58,736 nucleotides of DNA from a virus (IMGVR_UViG_3300023243_000165:1-58736); one strand, 5' to 3'. Shown: positions 32,671-39,589, counted from the first letter of the stretch. Translations and numbers: made by a program. Notes: a model not told the origin generated them from the sequence alone.

Positions 32671-34146
32671 CTAATAATATTTATATTCCTTTGGAACATT
32701 GTAAAACTCATCCTCATAGTCGTTCATCATTTCTATGAAGTTTCCTTGACGGTATCTTAACACAGCCTGAGTGGTGCTGTCGACATAGTCATCATAGGCT
32801 CCATGAGGAAAAGCAGCACATTCCTCAATTACTTCCTCTGCATATTTCTCGTCTTCTGGATAGTAAATACCACCAGATTCGAATACTGGTGCGCAGGCGT
32901 TGACCCGTGAGTGTTTGTCCTTGCCCCTAGATGGAACGAATGGAATGACAGGAATCCCCATACGTCGGAACTCTTGCATAAGGGGTTCTCCTGTAGCCTT
33001 AGCTTCAATGATCACGGACTCCGGCTCCCAATATTTATACTGATCCATTGCAACTACTTTAAGTTCTGGAAAATCAAATTTACCTTTAAGGGCATCTAAT
33101 AATATTAATGCAGGTTTACCATCTTCATTTGGAAAAAATACACCCCATGTTGTTATAGCAGAATAATCGGCAGTTTCTTTTGCACTAAACGCAGTATCAT
33201 AAGATTGTATTATATGATGTAGTTTTGGAATTTTTTCTTTCTTCCAAGGGACCCACCATTCTCTTTTAAGAATTGCACCTTCCTCTGATGTAGGGTTCTG
33301 CATATATTGTGCAGACCAATTTCGAATAGGAACTGAAGCTTTAACTTTTTCTAATTCCTCTAGTTCCCAATACTCAGGCCAAACAGGTTTCCCTGAATCT
33401 AATATTGCAGGAAAAGAAATTACTTCCCAATTGTCAGCCTTAGGTTCTTTTTGAGCCTTAATTAAACGACCTGTCAAATCATCTTCTGCCCATCTAGTCA
33501 TTACAACTACAATTGAGCCTCCAGGTTGTAAACGTTGTCTAGGTCCTGACACATACCAATCATACGCTCTTTCCATAGCAGACTCTGACATAGAATCTTG
33601 CTCCGTATGTGGATCGTCAATAATAAGCAAATCAGCCCCTCGACCTGTGATAGATCCGCCAACACCCGCTGCAAAGTACTCACCGCCATGGTTAGTCTCC
33701 CACCTGCCTTTTGCTTTTGAGTCTTCCCTTAGTTTAACATCCCCAAAGATCTGTTTATACTCCCTTTGTTCCATAAGGTTCCTTACTTTAGAACCAAACC
33801 TTGATGATAATTCTGCATTGTGAGAAACTTGCATAATTTTTAAATTTGGATACTTCCCTATCATCCAAGCAGGAAACAAATAGGATGCAAATTCAGATTT
33901 AGTATGTCTAGGTGGCATATTGATTATGAGCCTCCCTTTTTTCTTATTAGAAATTCTTGTAAACTCAGCTGCTATATGTTGGTGGTGGCCCCACTTTTTA
34001 GGATCCGCATCTAGCCTACAAATAAAGTCAGGCCAAACTTCCTTCACAAAATATATAAAATTATCTTGACACAATTTAATGTGTTCAATCCATTTTTTTT
34101 CTACAGTTATTCTTAACTGGTCATTAGTTAGTAATTCTTTATTCAT
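32671..34146 (-). CDS. terL: Terminase large subunit (491 aa)
   Basis: DNA-packaging motor ATPase and nuclease. Walker A-like MPPRHTKSE (~77-85), adenine and arginine elements in KIMQVSHNAELSSRFG, Walker B LLIIDDPH (~173-180), coupling VVVMTRWAEDD (~213-223), then a RNase-H-fold nuclease starting SYDTAFSAKETADYSA (~315-330, catalytic Asp) with a later Asp pair. Belongs to the terminase group typified by psiM2 ORF9-like C-terminal domains. terS lies 4.5 kb upstream, separated by accessory genes, an unusual split. Confidence 0.9.
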   Translation of the reverse strand: MNKELLTNDQLRITVEKKWIEHIKLCQDNFIYFVKEVWPDFICRLDADPKKWGHHQHIAAEFTRISNKKKGRLIINMPPRHTKSEFASYLFPAWMIGKYPNLKIMQVSHNAELSSRFGSKVRNLMEQREYKQIFGDVKLREDSKAKGRWETNHGGEYFAAGVGGSITGRGADLLIIDDPHTEQDSMSESAMERAYDWYVSGPRQRLQPGGSIVVVMTRWAEDDLTGRLIKAQKEPKADNWEVISFPAILDSGKPVWPEYWELEELEKVKASVPIRNWSAQYMQNPTSEEGAILKREWWVPWKKEKIPKLHHIIQSYDTAFSAKETADYSAITTWGVFFPNEDGKPALILLDALKGKFDFPELKVVAMDQYKYWEPESVIIEAKATGEPLMQEFRRMGIPVIPFVPSRGKDKHSRVNACAPVFESGGIYYPEDEKYAEEVIEECAAFPHGAYDDYVDSTTQAVLRYRQGNFIEMMNDYEDEFYNVPKEYKYY

Positions 34147-34344
34147 TTGGGTCCCTTTTTAATATATACCCATAATATAAATAACGCCAGTGTTTCTATT
34201 TGAGTGAGTTTAAAGCACGAATCTCGGTATAATCACGACAAGCTAACGTGGGAACAACATCTTGTGGTTAAGTTTGAGTTTCGTACTAGGTTTGGTACCT
34301 CTATCAAGGCTAGGTGTCAGGGTATTGATGCGAAGGTAGGGTGT

Positions 34345-34370
34345 ACCTGTAAGCCCGAAGGCTTACAGGT
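34345..34370 (-). other. Stable UUCG-capped RNA hairpin
   Basis: An 11-bp perfect stem (34345-34355 with 34360-34370; ACCTGTAAGCC core) whose minus-strand loop is TTCG closed by C-G, the extra-stable tetraloop. It starts nine bases after the stop of the 85-residue gene. No U-tract follows, so it is either an mRNA-stabilising 3' end or part of a structured RNA in the 230 untranslated bases before terL. Confidence 0.7.
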
Positions 34371-34378
34371 GAGAGCGA

Positions 34379-34636
34379 CTACTGATTGAAGTCGTTATTG
34401 TTTTGTAGTAATTCAAGGATAGGCTTTAGATTATTAACAAGCTTAGCCTTTAACTCATTGATAATAGGGTCGTTAGGGTACTGTATGATTATCTCCTCAA
34501 CAGCGCTCTCTAATTGCTTATACATGAATTGATAGTTAAGCCCACTATCAAGCGAATTTGTACTCGCTTGTTCAACCTCGCTCGTGTTCTTTTTACTTTC
34601 AATGATGTTATTAACCATTTTTACTAGATTAGACAT
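34379..34636 (-). CDS. Small helical acidic protein (85 aa)
   Basis: Helical protein: MSNLVKMVNNIIESKKNTSE, a Ser/Thr linker, FMYKQLESAVEEIIIQYPND and ELKAKLVNNLKPILELLQN. Two bases follow the preceding gene. Possibly a dimeric regulator by size and helices; no family recognised. Confidence 0.55.
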   Translation of the reverse strand: MSNLVKMVNNIIESKKNTSEVEQASTNSLDSGLNYQFMYKQLESAVEEIIIQYPNDPIINELKAKLVNNLKPILELLQNNNDFNQ

Positions 34637-34637
34637 A

Positions 34638-34982
34638 TTAGTTTAACTCCTTTGATTGAACTTTGATTTTGATTTCTTTAGTATCCATCTCAACTAAAAA
34701 CTCCTCATATACCTTTGGATATTTCTCCTTGAACTTTGATACATCAAATCGTTTCATTGTTCGTTTAATCAACTGAGCAAAACCCTCAACACCCTCAACC
34801 TTATCCAAAATAATAAGATTAGTTTTAATGGTTTCAAATAACTCAACATGAGTTGGTTTGATTAAGTCGTTAGCTTTTTTTTGTGCCTTAACTTGCTCAA
34901 CTGAATAATGATAATTAACAATATCATTTTGTTGAACTTTCGTTGCTTTCACTTGACGTTTAATTGTCTTTAGTGTTTTCAT
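34638..34982 (-). CDS. Small basic protein (114 aa)
   Basis: Lysine-rich start MKTLKTIKRQVKATKVQQND, central VEGVEGFAQLIKRTMKRFDV and a final KEKYPKVYEEFLVEMDTKEI. Preceded by AGGAGAAATGTT and a promoter at 35020-35047, so it heads a short transcription unit with the 85-residue gene. Function unknown. Confidence 0.55.
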   Translation of the reverse strand: MKTLKTIKRQVKATKVQQNDIVNYHYSVEQVKAQKKANDLIKPTHVELFETIKTNLIILDKVEGVEGFAQLIKRTMKRFDVSKFKEKYPKVYEEFLVEMDTKEIKIKVQSKELN

Positions 34983-35019
34983 AACATTTCTCCTTTATAA
35001 GTTTAATTGTTATCCCATC

Positions 35020-35047
35020 TTTATAAGATATTAAAAAGTTTAATCAA
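35020..35047 (-). promoter_or_regulatory. Sigma70-like promoter with TTATCCCAT element
   Basis: Minus strand: -35 TTGATT (35042-35047), 16-base spacer, -10 TATAAA (35020-35025), directly followed by GATGGGATAA. The sequence from -10 to GGGATAA is nearly identical to that at 41875-41890. It lies 38 bases upstream of the 114-residue gene start. Confidence 0.6.
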
Positions 35048-35170
35048 GCGATTATTTACTTTTATTTAAAAAAAGATTTAAGCTTATTTGAGTTGATATA
35101 GAGAAAGGTTAATCACTCATTACTAACACACATATAAAAAGATTAAGTTGTCCAAATTCCAACCGAGTTT

Positions 35171-35245
35171 TGTACTGGCGACTGGCACTGGTGCCGTAGG
35201 TTTAGTTTAAGTTAAGCACACGACGGTGTGGGCGTGGGCGTGGGG
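35171..35245. repeat. GC-rich degenerate repeat, copy 1
   Basis: Unit with CTGGTGCC (35188-35195), TTTAGTTTAA (35201-35210) and GTGGGCGTGGGCGTGGGG (35228-35245), in this order and spacing also found near 36064-36123 and 37418-37481. Far richer in GC than the surrounding genes. Confidence 0.65.
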
Positions 35246-35265
35246 CGAGGGTGTACACCCTCGCC
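35244..35265. other. 22-bp perfect palindrome
   Basis: GGCGAGGGTGT followed by its exact reverse complement, centre at 35254/35255, followed by TTTAAA on the plus side. As RNA it folds into a short-loop GC-rich hairpin on either strand. It could be a terminator, a DNA cruciform or a protein site; it abuts the structured element at 35266. Confidence 0.75.
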
Positions 35266-35337
35266 TTTAAACAGTCGTTATCTAGTGTTTAAACTCACTA
35301 GCCCCAACGGGTACGGAATCCGATTGAACTGTTTAAA
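35266..35337. ncRNA. Candidate 72-nt closed multi-stem RNA
   Basis: A 10-bp perfect outer stem (35266-35275 TTTAAACAGT with 35328-35337) closes a loop holding a 6-bp stem CTAGTG/CACTAG (35282-35287 with 35296-35301) and short stems CCC/GGG and CGG/CCG after it. The overall shape is a small multi-branch junction. It lacks the T-loop and anticodon pattern of tRNA. Immediately downstream of the 167-residue gene. Confidence 0.45.
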
Positions 35338-35347
35338 CCGTACTAAC

Positions 35348-35851
35348 TTAACAGATACGGAAACCGTTTGATTCTTCACAGAATCTTATAAACTCCTCAA
35401 CATTACCCATTGTAAATGGATAGCTTGAGCCATAAGAATATTTAGATTGTATCCAATCCCAAGTATCGTGGTCATCTTTAGGATAATCACATGGTGCTAT
35501 GTTGGTCTTGCCTACCTCTTGCTCAACTTTCTTACGCAACATCTCGTGACACAACTCAACGTGCTTGTTGTTTGCCTCGCTGACTTTCATCTCTCCCTCA
35601 ACCTCATGTATTACTTTTGATACCGTGCCGTCTTTGATAAGTGCCTTTAATTGCTTTGCGACTTGCATAGCTTTTTCTTCACTAACCTCATGCCCACTAT
35701 TAGTCTGCCAATGCTCTCTATCTTGTTCATCAATGACACCCGTTTTTTCTACAACGAAGTCTGCCAATCTTCTCCACCACCAAACATTGTTTCTAAAGTA
35801 TTCGCCCTTGTCTGTTTTGTGATTACCTAATGAGTATAAATCAAATCCCAT
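35348..35851 (-). CDS. Conserved phage protein, YFRNNVWWWR family (167 aa)
   Basis: Begins MGFDLYSLGNHKTDKGEYFR then NNVWWWRRLADFVVEK, a striking aromatic block shared by a family scattered in phages and bacteria; helical acidic middle (HEVSEEKAMQVAKQLKALI) and a C-terminal WDWIQSKYSYGSSYPF with EEFIRFCEES. Function not established. A ribosome site AAGGAG and an AT-rich TATGAT element lie upstream. Confidence 0.7.
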   Translation of the reverse strand: MGFDLYSLGNHKTDKGEYFRNNVWWWRRLADFVVEKTGVIDEQDREHWQTNSGHEVSEEKAMQVAKQLKALIKDGTVSKVIHEVEGEMKVSEANNKHVELCHEMLRKKVEQEVGKTNIAPCDYPKDDHDTWDWIQSKYSYGSSYPFTMGNVEEFIRFCEESNGFRIC

Positions 35852-36233
35852 TTTGTTTTCTCCTTTGTTAAGTTAATTTCTTCTTTCTTATCATATCCCA
35901 CCAACAATGCAAATGTTTTTTTTTCTGACCTTTTCCAGCTCGTCCTGAAGCACTGGTGCCTGGTGCCCAGCTCCTTATGTTCATGTGTACCATTAGCAAC
36001 GTCGACGGTAGTGGGCGTGGGGGTAGAGCTTCCCGATCCAGCAACCATTTCCCAGCTGGCCAGCTGGTGCCGTTTACTAGTTTAAGGACCTCTTCCAGCA
36101 ACGTCGACTGCGTGGGCGTGGGCTCAGGTAATCCCTGTGCATCCGCGGACCACGGCCGTCAGTAAAAGGATGTAGATCCATCCAGCCGCTCTAGGATAGA
36201 AGACTAGTGGTACAACAAGAACAAGCAACCATG
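35852..36233. repeat. GC-rich repeat region, copies 2 and 3, no gene seen
   Basis: 382 bases that do not look like this phage's coding DNA. Repeated elements are CTGGTGCC at 35953-35967 and 36064-36071, AACGTCGAC at two places (35999 and 36101 vicinity), GTGGGCGTGG cores at 36011-36023 and 36111-36123, and a 16-bp palindrome CCAGCTGGCCAGCTGG at 36052-36067. Reading frames crossing it are low-complexity and unsupported. Confidence 0.65.
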
Positions 36234-36554
36234 TCAGGCTGCCTCCAGCTCAGCCAGTAACTGCTGGGCGCAAACCTCTACAGCGAACCAAACCAAGTCG
36301 TTCTTCAGTGTGGTAAGGGAGTGTGGGTCTTTGCAAATGTTATACAACATCAACCCATTCAGGATCCCAGCAGCGTCAGCTGCATCACTGAGCTCCTGCC
36401 ATACCTCCTGTTCATGAGCATCGTAGAAGGCGGCGGTCTCGTTGTAGTATGTGAGACCTGGCACTCCGCCACTACAGCCGTGCTTCGCGATGTCAGAGAT
36501 CAAGAAGGATTCGTCCTTCTCTCCTTGTGCCAACCAATCTTTTATACTACTCAT
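36234..36554 (-). CDS. Conserved phage protein, KHGCSGGV type (106 aa)
   Basis: Alpha-helical protein with SSIKDWLAQGEKDESFLISD, AKHGCSGGVPGLTYYNETAA and a final VWFAVEVCAQQLLAELE. The DIAKHGCSGGVxGLxYYxET block belongs to a family (DUF7222-like) in many phages and plasmids; no known activity. Starts within the preceding gene (overlap eight bases). Confidence 0.7.
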   Translation of the reverse strand: MSSIKDWLAQGEKDESFLISDIAKHGCSGGVPGLTYYNETAAFYDAHEQEVWQELSDAADAAGILNGLMLYNICKDPHSLTTLKNDLVWFAVEVCAQQLLAELEAA

Positions 36555-36741
36555 CTACCACCTCCGACTCTTTCCATGTGTTACCACTAGCAATGCATGC
36601 GGTGCCTTTAGCCCCTGTTAGGGCGTAGACTTTGCCTGTCTCAGGTTTGTCTGCGTCTGTAGGCTTTGAGTCATCTTTGATATACTCAGTCCCATAGTAA
36701 TCATTCATTTGCTGTATTATATTTTTTTTTATTTTCCCCAT
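36547..36741 (-). CDS. Small protein (64 aa)
   Basis: MGKIKKNIIQQMNDYYGTEY start, acidic KDDSKPTDADKPETGK and a Cys-containing ALTGAKGTACIASGNTW. Overlaps both neighbours by 8-13 bases. Unrecognised; accessory gene of the GC-repeat island. Confidence 0.5.
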   Translation of the reverse strand: MGKIKKNIIQQMNDYYGTEYIKDDSKPTDADKPETGKVYALTGAKGTACIASGNTWKESEVVDE

Positions 36742-37070
36742 GTGATGCCCTCCTCGTCGGTCTTGAATTTAACTTTGTCTCTTAGCTTTAACTGCGAAAG
36801 TATCTTAGGTACGTTATCCAAGGTGCCAACACCCTTGAGTCTAGATCCTTTGGTAATCCTTACCCACATCTTTTCCGATTGACCACGCTTCTTAAACCAC
36901 ACGTAGACGTAGTCTTGCATGTTCCTCTGCCCCTCAAGAGCTTTGATTCGAAAGTATGTTTCCTTGCCATGCTCTGCACATGTGTAGACTACATTACCTT
37001 TGGCTTCTTCAGAGTCCAATGGATTTTTCCAAATAAAGTTATCTGTTATATTTTTTTTGATATTTACCAT
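36729..37070 (-). CDS. Hypothetical beta/alpha protein (113 aa)
   Basis: Start at ATG 37070, preceded by GGGGGTGATC and coupled to the stop of a 27-residue membrane peptide; a TTG start at 37106 is less likely. Contains NVVYTCAEHGKETYFRIKAL, DYVYVWFKKRGQSEKMWVRI and a terminal KVKFKTDEEGITWGK. Beta-rich, perhaps nucleic-acid binding (YFRIKALEG, KKRGQ). Unrecognised. Confidence 0.6.
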   Translation of the reverse strand: MVNIKKNITDNFIWKNPLDSEEAKGNVVYTCAEHGKETYFRIKALEGQRNMQDYVYVWFKKRGQSEKMWVRITKGSRLKGVGTLDNVPKILSQLKLRDKVKFKTDEEGITWGK

Positions 37071-37147
37071 ATGATCACCCCCATGTAGGTAAGCAATCCT
37101 AGCCAAGCAATTGCAAAAAGCAATTCTGGAAGTATTGTGTTTGTCAT
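37064..37147 (-). CDS. Membrane micro-protein (27 aa)
   Basis: ATG 37147 with AAGGAG seven bases upstream, TAA 37064 overlapping the next ATG. MTNTILPELLFAIAWLGLLT then YMGVIIW is a single membrane helix. It is the first gene after the promoter at 37175-37202. Perhaps a membrane-active early peptide; inference from sequence only. Confidence 0.65.
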   Translation of the reverse strand: MTNTILPELLFAIAWLGLLTYMGVIIW

Positions 37148-37589
37148 TTTCATTCTCCTTTGGTTATACATTATAGATAAGACATGATGGGATAAATGTC
37201 AAGAGAACTTTTCATCTTTTTTTACAGCAGGAAAGCAAAAGCATCAGGTTCCGAGCTGGCACGCCAGTCCCCTTCAGTTCTATGGAATCCCGACCAAATT
37301 AGTCAGGTATTGGTAGTGGGGGTGTGGGTCGAGAAAGGAAAATGAATTAACCAATGCCCACACCTTGAAGAAATCATACCACATTTCCAGCATCTCAGCA
37401 CGCCAGTCTGCCTGGCCAGCACCAGTGTCTTTTAGTTTAAAGGATAGTTGCAGATGTGGGAGTAGGCGTGGGCGTGGGATCAGGGATTTTCTCTTCCCAG
37501 CTGGTGCCGTCAGAGCTCTGGCGCCAGGGACGTTGGAGCTTAGGTCTATTCGTAGCGTGGGGGTGGGATCTCGGTGCGTGGGCGTGGGA
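37148..37589. repeat. GC-rich repeat region, copies 4 to 6, with promoter
   Basis: 442 bases without a gene. After the promoter (37175-37202) come GC-rich units: GTAGTGGGGGTGTGGGTC (37313-37330), CACGCCAGTC twice (near 37260 and 37399), TTTAGTTTAA (37431-37440), GTAGGCGTGGGCGTGGGATC (37462-37481), CTGGTGCC (37501-37508), GCGTGGGGGTGGGATC (37555-37570) and GCGTGGGCGTGGGATC (37576-37591). The last unit runs into the 3' end of the nuclease gene. Confidence 0.65.
37175..37202 (-). promoter_or_regulatory. Sigma70-like promoter with internal GGGATAA element
   Basis: Minus strand: consensus -35 TTGACA (37197-37202), 16-base spacer, -10 TTATCT (37175-37180) overlapping a perfect TATAAT (37170-37175). 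The spacer carries ATCCCATC, the inverse of the GATGGGATAA after two other promoters. It drives the 27-residue peptide and the three genes after it. Confidence 0.65.
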
Positions 37590-37979
37590 TCACGCTTCAG
37601 GATGGCCAGCTCCCAGCACCAGGGACGCTGCGATGGTGATCAAAGTTTTAAGATCCGTGTGGCGGGCGAGTGGGACGGCGGTGCGGGACTCACGATCCAC
37701 GGCCAGAAGTACATAGGGCGCCTTCACGAGGGGTCTATTCAAGATAAATACTTTACCACCTGCTTTCTGATACTTAATATGCCAATTGATTTGGTACTTT
37801 GATAAGCCTTCGTTCTTGCTGGTGTTGGCTTTGAGTTCAATCCAAAAAACTTGACTGTTTACGACACAGTGGACATCGGGAATACCATTAATTGTATTAG
37901 ATTCTATGCGAGTAAAATGCCAAGTGCTGTCTAAATTTTTAAGCTGTTGCCAAATTCTAGATTCTTTATTTTGTGCCAT
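37590..37979 (-). CDS. VRR-NUC nuclease (129 aa)
   Basis: PD-(D/E)xK nuclease of the VRR-NUC type. Active-site layout: RIESNTINGIPDVHCV (~22-38, catalytic E and D), QVFWIELKANTS (~43-54, ExK), then LSKYQINWHIKYQKAGG (~59-75). Such proteins cut branched DNA (Holliday-like) or nick during replication and packaging. The last ~30 residues (after AVDRESR) are encoded by the GC-rich repeat region and differ from the family in length, so the natural C-terminus may have been replaced. Confidence 0.85.
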   Translation of the reverse strand: MAQNKESRIWQQLKNLDSTWHFTRIESNTINGIPDVHCVVNSQVFWIELKANTSKNEGLSKYQINWHIKYQKAGGKVFILNRPLVKAPYVLLAVDRESRTAVPLARHTDLKTLITIAASLVLGAGHPEA

Positions 37980-37990
37980 AATTTAATCGG

Positions 37991-38263
37991 TCAAGAATTG
38001 CAGATATGACCTATAACAGGGTTACCATTTATAGTATGTATGTAAATATTTTCACCTTGTTTTGGGTCCAATCTTTCATTAATTTTTAGATGGTTTTGCC
38101 ACCAAATTTCACATGGAACATCTATTTCGTAAGATACCAGGCTATAGCCATCAGTTCCACTAATATAAATAATTCCAATCCGCTCACTTAATTCTGATAA
38201 GCTTAGTGATGACGGAGTTAGGAATAATAGTACTACCACCAATAGTTTCAATATAACCTTCAT
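37991..38263 (-). CDS. Exported small protein (90 aa)
   Basis: Typical signal peptide: MKVILKLLVVVLLFLTPSSL with a likely cleavage site after SLS (~residue 22). The mature part is beta-type (RIGIIYISGTDGYSLVSYEI) with two Cys (VPCEIWW and HICNS), maybe a disulfide. It starts 80 bases inside the gene before. A periplasmic phage protein, perhaps superinfection or envelope related; inference. Confidence 0.6.
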   Translation of the reverse strand: MKVILKLLVVVLLFLTPSSLSLSELSERIGIIYISGTDGYSLVSYEIDVPCEIWWQNHLKINERLDPKQGENIYIHTINGNPVIGHICNS

Positions 38264-38522
38264 CGCCTTCCTTTTTATCTTTTAAACCGTAGTCAGAGAA
38301 TATTCTTGTGACACCTTTGTCTGTTGAATATAACCAACCCCTAGATATCATTCTACCAAGTTGAGATGTATGTAATTGATCAAAAGTTTGCCAGCCCGCT
38401 TCACCAACAATATCAAGCCAATGCACTTCTACAAAAGGGTACTTACTTATTTTTTCTTTATGGATTTTTTTATCAGGTTGTATGGTTTCAGCTTTCTTTC
38501 TAAATAGTCTTTTACTTCTCAT
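38184..38522 (-). CDS. Conserved hypothetical protein (112 aa)
   Basis: Basic start MRSKRLFRKKAETIQPDKKI, then VEVHWLDIVGEAGWQTFDQL, MISRGWLYSTDKGVTRIFSD and GGSTIIPNSVITKLIRIK, a compact SH3-like beta protein. The WLDI...GW...RGWL pattern occurs in small proteins of many phages; function unknown. GGGAG precedes the start; a TTGACA promoter may lie at 38573-38601. Confidence 0.6.
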   Translation of the reverse strand: MRSKRLFRKKAETIQPDKKIHKEKISKYPFVEVHWLDIVGEAGWQTFDQLHTSQLGRMISRGWLYSTDKGVTRIFSDYGLKDKKEGDEGYIETIGGSTIIPNSVITKLIRIK

Positions 38523-38572
38523 TTTTTCTCCCCGTTAATACACTTACGATTCCAACAGAAGTTGTTAAAGTA

Positions 38573-38601
38573 CTATTATGCACTTCATTAAAAACTGTCA
38601 A
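38573..38601 (-). promoter_or_regulatory. Possible promoter after terS
   Basis: Minus strand: -35 TTGACA (38596-38601), 17-base spacer, weak -10 TAATAG (38573-38578), in the 95 untranslated bases between terS and the 112-residue gene. The good -35 and spacing support it; the -10 is poor. Confidence 0.4.
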
Positions 38602-38617
38602 GAAATTATTCCAATCT

Positions 38618-39250
38618 TTACTCTTTACTAATTTCAATTGGCGTAACGTCAATGATATTTTTAGCTTCTCCGATTTTTGATTCAAGCTCCTCAAGTCTTT
38701 TCTCCAGTTGTTCTCTGTTCATGCTCTCTAAACCAATATGGCTTATTTCCTTTCTATCAACAAAATGCCCTGCCATTTGATCTCTACGATACTGAGCAGT
38801 TATCGCTGCTGTCATCTGGCCTTTTTTCTCTGAGGTTTCCCTCATTCTAGCATAATGTTTATATGATAAAAGTTTGTCCTTTTCTTCTTTTTCTAGCTCT
38901 TGAGACATTCTTTTTTCAAAATATCTAACAACATGAGGATTCTTGTCTGGATTTAATAATCTACTTGCTTGATCAGTAGGGCCATATTTGTTAGTTGAGG
39001 TAAAACCAGCTTGTTTGGCAGCTTCAACTTTGCTAATCTCACCATAGTTAGAAACATACACATCAACAAATTTACGTTGTTTAGGTGTTAATTCAGATAT
39101 AGTCTTTAATTGATTAGCTTTTTTTGGCACTCGTTTACTATATACCCCTTCCTTAGAAAAATAAACTACTAGTAAAAAAAATGCACCCCCCTGCCTCAAG
39201 GAGTAATTTACTCCTAGCTTTTCTAGGAGTACTCCTAGCTTTTTTTTCAT
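38618..39250 (-). CDS. terS: Terminase small subunit (210 aa from ATG 39250)
   Basis: Terminase_2-type DNA-recognition subunit. SELTPKQRKFVDVYVSNYGE and KVEAAKQAGFTSTNKYG (~52-90) form the N-terminal helix-turn-helix; a helical oligomerisation region follows (RMSQELEKEEKDKLLS), and a C-terminal coil ends NREQLEKRLEELESKI. The first ~40 residues from ATG 39250 lie in the TCTAGGAGT repeat field and are unlike the family, so the true start may be a GTG at 39130; both are stated because no ribosome site decides. Confidence 0.75.
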   Translation of the reverse strand: MKKKLGVLLEKLGVNYSLRQGGAFFLLVVYFSKEGVYSKRVPKKANQLKTISELTPKQRKFVDVYVSNYGEISKVEAAKQAGFTSTNKYGPTDQASRLLNPDKNPHVVRYFEKRMSQELEKEEKDKLLSYKHYARMRETSEKKGQMTAAITAQYRRDQMAGHFVDRKEISHIGLESMNREQLEKRLEELESKIGEAKNIIDVTPIEISKE

Positions 39251-39431
39251 TTCTAGGAGTGAATTTATGCTTATATTTCAATAAGATAAGGTGTTTACTC
39301 CTAGATTCCTAGCTTTTTTCCTAAGTCCTAGAGAGTTTTTTATTTTTTTTTTTTCTAAGGAGAGGGTATACAGGGTAAATTTCTAGGAATCCACGTAATA
39401 CCTAGTGTTTTTTACTCCATTTCTAGGAGTA
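39199..39431. repeat. Iteron-like field of TCTAGGAGT repeats and palindromes
   Basis: About ten copies of (T)CTAGGAGT or its complement in 230 bases: palindromes GGAGTAATTTACTCC (39200-39214) and CTAGGAGTACTCCTAG (39223-39238, perfect 16 bp), TTTCTAGGAGT (39250-39260 and 39420-39430), ACTCCTAGA (39297-39305), TCCTAGA (39326-39332), TCTAAGGAG (39354-39362), TTTCTAGGAAT (39380-39390). A T-rich tract (39335-39354) lies inside. Reads as a replication origin or as a packaging (pac) site beside terS. Confidence 0.7.
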
Positions 39432-39435
39432 ACCC

Positions 39436-39535
39436 TGGCCCGTGAACCGTGAACCGTGGCTCTTGTCTCTTGTCTCTTTTATCTCGGCTCTCGTACCCTT
39501 ATCAATGACGAGGGTATATTTACTTTAGAACCATT
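39436..39535. repeat. Short tandem repeats CCGTGAA and TTGTCTC
   Basis: Three CCGTG units separated by AA (39440-39459) and two TTGTCTC units followed by TTTTATCTC (39463-39484), then a stem TACCCT/AGGGTA near 39497-39519. The CCGTGAACCGTG element is related to the CGTGGTTCGTG motif found at several other sites in this genome. No coding potential seen. Confidence 0.5.
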
Positions 39536-39553
39536 ATAAACTAAACTTTATCC

Positions 39554-39583
39554 TTGACTTATTAACCACGATCCATGTATGAT
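39554..39583 (+). promoter_or_regulatory. Plus-strand sigma70-like promoter for a small RNA
   Basis: -35 TTGACT (39554-39559), 18-base spacer, -10 TATGAT (39578-39583); a start near 39590 is expected. It is one of very few plus-strand promoters here and is followed within 75 bases by a rho-independent terminator. Confidence 0.65.
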
Positions 39584-39589
39584 GAATTG

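Larger units (their letters stand above)
34983..35347. other. Non-coding region with promoter, GC-rich repeat and RNA structures
   Basis: 365 bases without a supported gene. It contains, left to right, a minus-strand promoter, an AT-rich stretch, a GC-rich repeat unit (35171-35245), a 22-bp perfect palindrome (35244-35265) and a closed multi-stem structure (35266-35337). These are listed separately. Confidence 0.7.

Noticed and set aside
34204-34389. Plus-strand 61-residue frame before terL
   Set aside because: No ribosome site, opposite to all neighbours, and its end overlaps the UUCG hairpin; the region looks like structured RNA.
35266-35337. tRNA-like 72-nt element
   Set aside because: Length fits but there is no T-loop consensus, no anticodon arm of proper size and no D-arm; kept only as a structured RNA candidate.
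35827-36165. Several frames of 69-77 residues across the 36-kb spacer
   Set aside because: Low-complexity products of GC-rich repeats on both strands; no conserved motif and no coupling to neighbours.
37365-37802. Plus-strand frames of 145 and 86 residues (Gly/Val/Trp/Arg-rich)
   Set aside because: They are translations of the GTGGGCGTGGG repeats and of the antisense of the VRR-NUC gene; composition is unlike any gene here and no ribosome site is present.
38512-38694. 60-residue minus-strand frame overlapping the end of terS
   Set aside because: Starts at TTG without a ribosome site, overlaps terS by 77 bases and the next gene's start; its DNA also holds a likely promoter.
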